DNA of 64,000 bases, taken from positions 930,001-994,000 of the forward strand of contig JAUTXW010000322.1 in the NCBI GenBank assembly GCA_030620095.1, in the 5' to 3' direction. The notes beneath the pieces were generated by a model. The model did not search any database, was not told the DNA's origin, and saw nothing but the letters and a program-made list of their open reading frames with translations. The DNA is from Kuschelorhynchus macadamiae (taxonomy: Eukaryota > Arthropoda > Insecta > Coleoptera > Curculionidae). Both the position numbers and the translations under genes were made by a program. Positions within the stretch are counted from its first letter, which is position 1; each line of letters opens with the position of its first letter. Shown here one piece after another: positions 36,701 to 47,510 of this stretch.

Positions 36701-39700
36701 TATACTATAATTTTCTACAGCAGCAATAACTTCTCGAGTATCATGCGTTTCGTGAAGAAAATTTTCTCTCATTTCCTGTGCTATGGGTGCTACTATTTGA
36801 TGTATGTTATCACCATCCAATATAGCACTAGCCCTACTTCATTTGAGTCTAAATATTATCGAGACATTGTAAAAATTAACATGGCCTCTAATAACTATCA
36901 AAATGATAGATACTTTACCTTTTATAATGTGTATCACTGGTTAGCATAAATACCTTTGTTATAATGGTCACTATAGGAGCACTATTCAAAACTATAATAT
37001 ACCTTTTGGAAAATGCATGCACTTTGATGGAAAATTGTAGTTGCCCTACTAAATGAGATAAAAACAAAATAAAAAAAATAGTAACACTTTCTTATCCACG
37101 TACGGTTAAAAAACACATTGGTTTTTATTTCGCCCTGTTTTTCTTTTAATGTACTTTAAATCCCATTTTTATTTGCAAAAAAGTACAAGTTCACACCTGA
37201 CACCTCAACTAATATATAAATGATCAAATTACTATATCCGTTAGTTTTGTCCTGAAGTGTGTGTATGTATCTATGTTATTAACTGGCTAATGTCAAGATG
37301 AACTAATAGTACAATACAACTAAACTTTTAGATTGGACAAATTATAATAAAGCTGAAACTGTCAAAGTAGAGTAGTATTAGTGGACCTTATTAACATACT
37401 AAAAGCCGTCAAAAGGCCTCAAAATTAGTCCGCCATCTTGAAAATTGGTATTCTTTTAAAAATCATGCTATAACTCTAAAGGTACTTTAGATATAAAAAA
37501 ATACGAGGAGAGCAAAATTAAACAGCATAAAAAACACAAAAAACAAAACTACTACTATATTTTTCCCCTTGGTTTATGAGGCCGTTGAGAGAATTGAAAA
37601 ATTACCAATTAATTCTGAAAATTGCTACAAGTACTGTGATATCATGAATGCGATTACATAGATGAAAAAGTATAAAGAAAATACACACATCATGATATAT
37701 GATGATATTAATTATAAAATCGTTGTAGGGATTTAAGATGGCTGAACACTGTATTCGGTCAAATAGCTAAAATATTTGTAGCCGTGAAAACAGAACAAAG
37801 ATAACTAGTTACCTGATTGACTTCAAATTTGAAGATGACCTGGTAATATTTTGGTAAAAATCCCATAAGGCGGAACAAAAGGCGACCCAGTGAAATGTTA
37901 AAAAATATTATTAAAAACTGATTATCCAATTTACCTCAAATTTTGTACAAGAATCAAATGTAACATAGGAATAAACTGGTAACATTCTGGAACCTATCCA
38001 ACATGATAAAACAAAATATCGGTTAATAAAATATTTAAAAAATCAGCTTGAACAAACTACTTATTTGATGAATTTCAAATTTTGTACAAGAATTAAGTTT
38101 AATATAGAGATAGACTGTAAAATTATGGTACGAAGTCAGAAAAAAATGGTGGCCAAATAAAACGTTTAAAAATCTTCTTATTCAAATAACTTCAAATTTC
38201 CCACAAACATTAGATGTGATATAAGTATAAACTGGTGAAATTTTTGTACGAATTCAACATGACGGAACAAAATGGCAATGTAATGGAATTTTTAAAAAAT
38301 TGGTGTTAAGAAGTACTTATGGAATTTATGATAAATTATGCCCAAAAATCAAGAGTGGCATAAGTAGAAACTGGTAAAATATTGGTACGAATCCAATACG
38401 GTATAACAAAATAGCGCCCAATATAATTGCTTGAAAAGAGAGTATATATGTGTTACTAAATTACTATGTGGAAACTATATTGTGTCACACTTTACTGTTG
38501 ATAATAAAAGGGAAGATTCTTAACGAGGGAAGTCATGGGTAAAGGCAATTTACCTATTTTCTATATTTATTAATCTGATGTTTTTGGTTTTATGTTTTGT
38601 TTTTAATTTTTTTTTAATATTTAGTTTCTTTGTTTTTGATTAATCATTGTAGTATCATATAAGCTTAACGTTCTACAGTGCTCACAATTCTACAAGTGCA
38701 AGGAATACAATTTTGTTATTATTGAAACATCTATAATATTTCTATTTCTTTATGGTTTAAGTTGCTCTCTCTAAGTATCTGCTGCTCATATTAAAGGCCA
38801 ATAGTACTGCTTTAGCCAGTTATATAAACTGTAAAAACTTGTGTAAAAGGCTAAATTGTACCGTAGAGAAAGGATTTGTGATTAATGATTTATATGACAC
38901 TGAATTACTACGAGCCATATTTGTAGACGTTTTTGCAATTTTAAAGTTTTCTGGATTTTCAAGGCTTATTTGATATTAAGATGTAATTTGGGTTTCTTTT
39001 CACCTTTAACTATTTTTTCTTCCTGTTTCAATTGTATTTTTAGGTCAAATGACATATATCTGATATACATTGATTAAACAGCCAGTGGCGTACGATGCAT
39101 AAATAGTAGATAATAATTGTGGGTACTTCGTGCAAACTTGTGCTTTTTTTTTAAATCATACAGGGTGCTGCCAAAATATGAGCATATTCATGTTTTGAAA
39201 TTCACTCAATTTGAATGCAATCGGGTTTTCTTAAAAATTATTTTCGTAATGCGTACCGTAAACCGGGGTGGCTTCGGACAGTGGATGCGACTTCTGACAA
39301 ATGACAGTCGTATTAATCGTTTATTTTAGAAAATTGAAAAAGTAATCGTGATATGCGAGTCCTTAAGACCTGAATAATCTCCGTACTATTATTTTTTGGT
39401 AAGTTTATGTCTTTTTAATGTTTTCATCAATTTTTGTTATATTAGTGTACAATTTTTTTTTGCAACGGGTGAAAATATAAAATTTGCATTTTAGTGGGCA
39501 GGTTTGGACTTGGTCAGGGAATACAAAAAACTGCTGGGTTCCAGGAACTATTTTAATTATACTATGGAATCGCTAATTAGAGAGGTCAATGATGTCAAAT
39601 CACACATTCAACCGAACTGGACTTAAAAATAAGCATTCTATTTAAATCGAAAAGGGGTAAATATAAGGATATTTAAACACAATTTACCAGGACGAGACTA

Positions 39701-42700
39701 AATCAAAAAGTTTTTGTTTATAAATCGCAATTTGACGGTTAGGTTAGCTCAAAATATCAAAAGGAATAGGGCTCGAGTGACGCGCGAACGTATCCAAGCT
39801 TATTCTGACGAACTAAGAAGATCCTTGGAAGATGTGCCACCTGAGAATGCGCTTAATTATGATGAAACGAATTTTAGCGATGACCCTGGTCGACCGAAAG
39901 CAAGAGAGATTCATCGAAAATGACCATATCTGTTATGATGACAGCTGCTGCATAGGGTGAGCTTTTGCAGCCTTTTGTTGCTTACAAAGCTAAATACAGA
40001 TATGAAGAATGGGAGTCAAATGGATCAGAACGTTACCAATACTCCGTGAGTAAATCCGGTTGGTTTGAGTCCATTTTGGATGTTATTCAAAGTTGCTAGG
40101 AAAATAAAATTTCGTTCCACCTAACTCGACATACGTTTGTCAACACTAAGACCTAGCATTTCTTGGTCCTTTAAAGAGGAGCTGGAGAAAAATCTTATCA
40201 GAGTGGAAGATGAGGTGCAAGGGTCCTTTTCAAAAGCCTGAGTTTCTGTAACTTTTGCAAAAAACGTGCCTTGATATTGAAGCGACTTCAAACAAAATTG
40301 TTTTGTCAGGTTTAGCGCATCTGGTATTTTTCCGCTAAGCTTAGAACAAATTTTGAAAACACCTCCTTCAGATCCAGGCGCTGAAGTGAATGAAAATAAC
40401 GACTTAATGTCACGTTCTCTTTTAGATTTCCTCAAAACATCTAAGTTGCACGAACCATCTACAAGAAAACGAAAAAAGCTTATAAGCGTCGAACCCGGCA
40501 GATTTGTGGATATAAATGATTTTGCCAGGGAAGAGACGCAACATATTATAAATAACAAGACTTCTTCTGAATCAGAGAATGAACCACTGAGCCACATAAA
40601 GAATAAAAGGTCTAAAACGGCAACTGATGATCCATCCGCTGGTGCGATGGTCCTAAACCAGCAGCAGCAGCACGCATCTGAAGAGCATGATGAAGAACCT
40701 GCTGTTGGTGGTTAGTTAATTAGTAATTTTTCCAGTTCCTCTGAAATATGCTTCCAGATATAAATATTTCGCTGCCCAAGTAATTTAAGAACATAGAAAA
40801 ATTTCTAAGAAAAAAGGAGTATTCCCGTGGACACTATTTCCGTTTTCCGGATGTTGATGATGAAGCTATCATTTATAGCAGCGAGATTGTCCAGGTCTTA
40901 AAGGCAAACTCTTTGCGAAGGGGTCGCTATACCATTTTAAATATACCTAAAAAACACTAGAATAAGTTTTTTAGTTTTTTTTTTACTTGCGAATATTCCT
41001 CGAATTTCTGAGTTTAGATTTTAAGGTTTTTGCTGTTGTTTTCATAGGAATAAGTTTTTTTAATTTCTACTAATTTTAAATGTTCTGTAAGTTTGCCAAA
41101 GCTAGATTTACGTGTTGCGAGTCTTTAGAGGGAAGTAAAGAGAACCCACAGTTAAGAAAAATGTCCGAAGCCACCTCACTTTAGAGTACTATTGAATTAG
41201 CAGCTTTGAAAAGTCTCGTTATAAATAAGTGCAAAATGTGCAATGATACCTCTTTGCTTATTACCTGGAAACAATCCTTTATTAATTTTGCTCCTGAAGA
41301 AGAAAAGATAATTTTTCTTATTACGATCTAGCATCTTTGTTGGAAAGCCCAATATTGTAATGTATAGGGCGATAGCGAGATTCAGTAAAACTGATTATGC
41401 GAGCTATATGGCACGAGGAATCAAAGGACTAAAACGTGCAAGCCTGCATCTAGATCAGGTGTTCTACTTTGCAAACTAAACAAAACTAGATGACGATGCT
41501 ACTCATTTAAACCACAGTTTAAGGGCTGCTGCAGGAGTGGTACTATAAATCCAACGCGTAAGAAATCAACTAGATTCTAGACAATTAAGAGCAAGAAGAA
41601 AAGCAAGAACAATAGACATTATGTTTTTACAAATTGAACTAGCTTGAATTTGTACCACTAGTCATCTTTATATCAGACTCATCATAATGCTTGCACACAT
41701 TTTGAAATTATAATAATACGTACTTTTTTTAGGTTGATTTTTAAAATATTTTATTGAGCCGCCATTTTGTTTTGTTATCTTATATTCATATCTAGCTTAT
41801 ATGGCAAGCTAAACAGGTTCGCTCCCATATTGTCGACCACAAATTTTTGCCATGCCCTATTCTGCGTCTCTGTAATCATATCCAGAAATTGCTTATTAAC
41901 GTTATTATAACGAATTTTGTTCCGCCTTCGATTTTCGTCTCTACTTCTCTGGTATGTTCTTCTAGTTTGTATGGTCTTCAATCTAGCACGTTTGAGTCTA
42001 TCGTCCCACCATTGTGGTTTGTTCGTAAACACCCTTCTCTGTTTAAAGGATTCCTGTATATCCATAATCATTTCAGTGAGTTTCCTTGCTCTCTCTTCGA
42101 TATTATTAATATTCGGCTCCCAAATTGATTTTCTTTCCAGATCGATGGTCTTATTCGGCCCAATTTTTCTTACAAATTCATTCCAAATATACTTAGTGAT
42201 GTTATGATTAAGTTTTAAATTAAAAATGATAAGTCGATCGCTTAGAGTTATTTCTTCTCTTACTTGCCAGTTATCTATTTTGCCCATGTTGTGTGCATTT
42301 GCCATTGTAACGTCAATGTTACTCCTTGCTCTATTCGTTTCGAAAGTAAAAAGATGTCCTGCTTCATTAACTATAGCAAATCCCAGTTCATTAACGATAG
42401 CGTCCAGCAGTCTGTCTATCGTTGGTTACGTTCGAATGCCATGAACTATGTGTCTGCACCTATAACGAACCTTTTATATCCAAGTCCTACAAATTCTCTA
42501 GAGCAGTTCAAGTAAGCATAGTATTTTGAAGATTTTTATATTCTCATTAAAAACTCAAATTGCTGCCCAAAATTGCTCATTCTGATCGGCTATCAATGTC
42601 CCTCTATTGCCGCTTACCGTGTAATATTTTTCTAGAACATTGTTTCGGTACACGTACGGTTCCTGAACTATCAATATGTCGATTTCCATAGTCTGTATTT

Positions 42701-45700
42701 TGATGAGCATATCCGCGGTCACCCTTTTCGATCTTTGTAGATTGATCTGACCAATCGTTAAATCTCTGTTCTCATCCATTATTCCCCATAATCGATATTA
42801 AACGTTATGTCTTTTACTTTACGCTGATACAGTGGGTAGTCCTTGGCGCCAGCAAAGTGTTCGATTTTTTGAAGCTTACTTCTCATACATAATATGCATT
42901 TTCTTTTCGAATTGTCCTTTTTAACATACATTCTTTCGTATTGTGTGATCCAGCACAGTAAGCACACGTGGCCTCTGACTTACAGTTCGAAGCCGTGTAT
43001 CCAAAATTCTGACATTTGTAACATTGAAATACGTGGACTCTGTCCTCTACTCTATATACATCCCAACCTATAAATCTTTTGCTTATTTAATAGTATCTTC
43101 CTGGCTTCCGGTGAGTATTCAATCACCCAGTGTGTGACATCTCTGTTTCTAGGTCCCAACTTGAATTTCTAATTTATCTCGATATCTTTATTATTTTTTC
43201 CATACTTAAATTACCCTCGTTAATTAACGCTTTCAGTTTATCAGAATCATAATGATTCGGAACGATAAATATCGAAATGCGGTGTTTTCGCTTTTGTCCA
43301 GCTTCAGCTTTAAGATTTAACTTTTCAATTGCCTCAAGTTCTAAGATTTTGTTTACGTCGCCAGTTTCTGATTCAATGATGATTCACGGTTTCCTAGTTT
43401 TATAAACTTTAGTTGGCCTATATCCAACAGTATTCGGATTTATGGCCCTTTTGACAAGGTCTTTAACTTCATGCTTCTTTTGTCGTTTTCATTATTTGGT
43501 TTAATTATCACTTTATACGTCGGGCTAGCTGTGATCTTTGTTTTTTGTACTGCACCAGCATACGATACCTGTCTAGAGTTTCGTCCTTGTTTTAAATTTT
43601 TATTTCTGAAGTCTTTGATTAGTTGAATCTGCTCACTAATTGTCGCTTTTAAGTCATTAACTGCTGTTTTACAGTTTATTAGATCGCTCATTATTGAGCC
43701 CTGGGCCCTTATATTCTACACCAGCTTTTTTGTCATTCTAATACTGTTACTTATTTTCATTTTATTTTATCGACTCTCCCTTGTAAATTTTTGTAATGCG
43801 CCGTTCATACTTTCTAAAATTCTTTCAAGCCTCATTTTTTATCCTTAAATATATTCTCGTTATCTACATCATTCTTTTGAAAAGATTCGTCTTAGATTCT
43901 TAGGTAAAGGATTGTGCTGCCACTGGCATTCTCGATTGATTTCTTCACTTCCATTGTCCATAGAAACGGAGTAGGAATCTGTGCTTTCTCCGTAGACGGA
44001 GATACTTTAACCCCCCCCCCGTTGTTTCCAATAACCTCCCCTAGTGCCTCTTAGTCGGGACTAGGAAGACCCGGCCGCTAGGTCCACTTATAGTGGGTAA
44101 CACCACCCCAGACTGATCGCCTGGTCCTCAGTGCCCGCTAGGAGTCGCGAGGAGGCGGGCACACACTTCAACCAATACCAAATTCAGTAAAATGCCCACT
44201 TAAAACTATTAAAATCGTCAAACTAAGTAGTAAGGGTACCTGAAAAAATTTACATAAAAAAGGCGAACTTCCGCAAGAAAGTTCGCGAAAATAGAAAATA
44301 TAGGCGCTTTTTACAGTAGCAAATATCGATATCAGTATCTCCTAGCAATAACCGCACCTCGGATAAACCTCATTGGTTACGATAATGTCACTGCGCAAAG
44401 CTATCTGAAATGAGCTATGAAAAACGCATATATTCGCTTAGTTTGAATGTAAAGAATAGGGATGCGTTTGCTTGCGTATAAAGTCAAAAATTATTGCATG
44501 CTGTCAATTATGTATACATTTATGCATACCTCACGCATATGCTCACTAACGGATAAAATTAGGAAGAAAAGTTCCAGACCCCCTTGACCACCCTGGCTGC
44601 GCACCTGTCTTATTGTTGTATTTTTTCTTCTTATGGATATTGGGGATTTTTTTGATTCTATACAATCTATACATGTAATAGGGAAACTCTAAAATTTTAG
44701 TTTACCTTCCATGATAAAAAAGTTTAAATTAATTTAGATGTTATACTCCAGCTGGTAAATCGTTGTGTAGTAGAGGCTGCGTTTATTCCATGTATGCGTC
44801 ATTTGCAAATTAATAATTCGACTCAAAAATAATCGAATTTAGAACTTGCCAAACATTTGTAATGAACTCACACATTTGCTCGAATAGTTAAAAAAGTGCC
44901 AAAAATGTTAAGGTTTTTCCACACAGTACGTTTTTCTATACAGTGTTGTCAGGGTAGAAACGTACATTTAAAACGGTACAGTATTAAGGTCCAAAAATCT
45001 AACAAAGGAGTGGTGTATATAGATATTGGTACTATGGCGGGGGGGGGGGTTGGGTTCTAAACTTTAACAATCGAGGAGCGGGTACACTGGAACGCTATTG
45101 GCGCCCATTGGTAAGTAAATTTCAACAAGTATCGAAAAACAACAAGGGACTTTAATATCTTAAACCTATCTACGTTACCTCTGTTTAGCCGAGGCCTTCA
45201 TAAAACGTACACGAGAGGTTAAATATTAAACTTAAACGAAAATAACGCCTAACTCGTGGGGCTTAGCACCATGTTGAAATTTTCCTTTATAATTCTTGAC
45301 TGACCTCAATTCAAAGTTAAGTATACGTCTGAAAAAGTTAAAATTAAATACATTTACAGAGCAGAATAAGACTATTTGAATTATATTTGTAAATTTTATT
45401 ATTTATAATAAACATAATATTTTTACAATTACTGCTTTCGATCATTATTCAGATTGATTTGGATCTGCACTTTTATGATATTTTGGTGGTCATATTATTT
45501 TGTTGTACAGTTTTTTAGTGTTTTGTATTGTTGTTAATTTGGTTTACTTCTTTCAAATCATAAACCATCGGTTTTACCCGCCTGGCTAAAACCACGAAAA
45601 ATAAGCGGCCCATTATGGTTGCAGAACCAATAAGCGATTGTCTTTCACACCGTGGAAAACAATAACTCCCTGTTTTTGCAGCCCTTAGTTGGCTAGTTGG

Positions 45701-47477
45701 CTTTTAATACAATTGGAGAAGTGACACAGTTTTACTGTCCTGATTTTCCCAGTAGATGTTTTAGAAAAATATCACTTTTGAATGAGCTTTTTGGGATTAG
45801 TTTTAAAAAAACTATATAACGCTGGTAGAGTTAATATCAAAATATTTCATTTTATATCAAGATATTCAGTTTTATTTGTTATTATGAGTTGTTTATTTCA
45901 TGTATATTTTTTAGAATTTTTCTGGACCTATAAGAGGGACTAAAGTTATATCAGCTGTCAGTGTATTTATTTTTTATTGATTTTAGAAAACAAACTAATA
46001 CCAAAAGGCGTTACTTTAATGATTTTGGCTTACACGATTAACAGGGATCCAAATGTGTATGATGAACCGGATAAATTTATTCCCACAAGATTTTTAAATA
46101 TGGAAATCAAACCATTTTCCTATGTGCCTTTCAGTGCTGGTCCACGAAATTGTATAGGTAAGTGTTATATATAACTACAATATTCGACAAATCTTTTACT
46201 AGTATGTGTAGATCAAACTAAAACTATAATTAGGTCAAATTGTGTCAGGCCCAAAATGAAACTCTCCTCACTTTTGCATTTATAAATATATAAATAAAGA
46301 TATAAGATATAGATATAAGACAAAGTGTATTTAGCACTCAGCCTAAGAAGTTCAAGAAAATCTATTGTGTTAATATTTTTTTTGATTTCTAGCAAAACAT
46401 GACTATTTTTAACCAAATTTTCCTTAAGCCTCGTTTTCAGTGATAAAATTTGCCCTGTATTTGAAATCCCGGATAAAGTGATACAGAGCTGGCGCTACTA
46501 TAAGTGCAAATGGTGTTACCGTCAGGGCGGCATCCAGAGGAAGGTGCCATCGCCGTTTTAATATCCACAGTCAATAAATATTTTGCATAAACTGTTAAAG
46601 AAAAAGGGGAAACACGCTTTTTTTCTTTTTGTAAATTAAACATTTCTCGAACTTTTTCAAGAGTATTTATTAAATCAACATAATATAAAATATATTACTC
46701 TGTAAAGCTTGCAGAATTTGGAGAGTTCTATTTGGTAACCCAATTTTTATGGACTGGCCTTTCATTAACAAAGAGTCATACAATACCCTTTAACTTTTTA
46801 GGGTTTGAAAGCAAGTCCAAAGTAACTAGGTTTTGTTAAATTATTAGCCAGATTTTTAACTAACCGCTATTAAATAAATAAATTTTCGTTTTTGGGGCTG
46901 CTTTATACCCTTAGGGCTACCTTATATAATTAAGAAAAATGTTTTTATGTTTAAAAAAATAAAAGAAAATTGACGTGTTTCAACCATTTTTGATCTTTTT
47001 TCGTTTTTATGAAATATGCCTCTTCTCTTTCCACCTATCCTCTATAGTCGAAAAAAAATTAATGAGGCCTTTGCCGTTTTTTGTTAAATATTATGTTAAT
47101 TTTTTATTGTATATAATCGAACAAATATCAAGTATCCATGCCAATGACTTTCAGAATTTTTCGATGCCAAAATATTTACCCCAAGTGTTTCTATTTTTAA
47201 TTTGATTGATAGCGGTTTGTGCATTTTCGAAATATGATTTTTTTACGTTTCTTTAACCTTCGAAAATATCGAAGGTCTACGCCTATGACATGCAAAATTT
47301 AAATCCTCAAGGAACACTTACCTAGGCTATTTTTAGTGCAAATTTGAAACGAATCGGTTTTCATCGATATCATGGTATCCTGCGCGCAAATTTTATTCAA
47401 ATGCACACATAGACAAACACGCACACAGAAACACACATACACACACACTTTCACACATACACACATACACACATACA

Positions 47478-47510
<33 letters not shown>

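Larger units (their letters stand above)
41775..44170 (-). mobile_element. R1-like LINE, gag plus endonuclease, RT missing
   Basis: Minus-strand non-LTR element. It has a G+C-rich 5' leader (about 44170-44010), an ORF1/gag, then an ORF2 that starts with an apurinic-type endonuclease. It ends at the junction where RT should begin, next to a CGCCATTTTGTTTTG block of the ATGGCGG family at 41762-41776. LINEs are usually lost from the 5' end, so a 3' loss implies later deletion. Confidence 0.8.

Noticed and set aside
40121..40597. 158-codon minus-strand frame
   Set aside because: Shadow of the plus-strand pogo-like transposase C-terminus; no family similarity on the minus strand.
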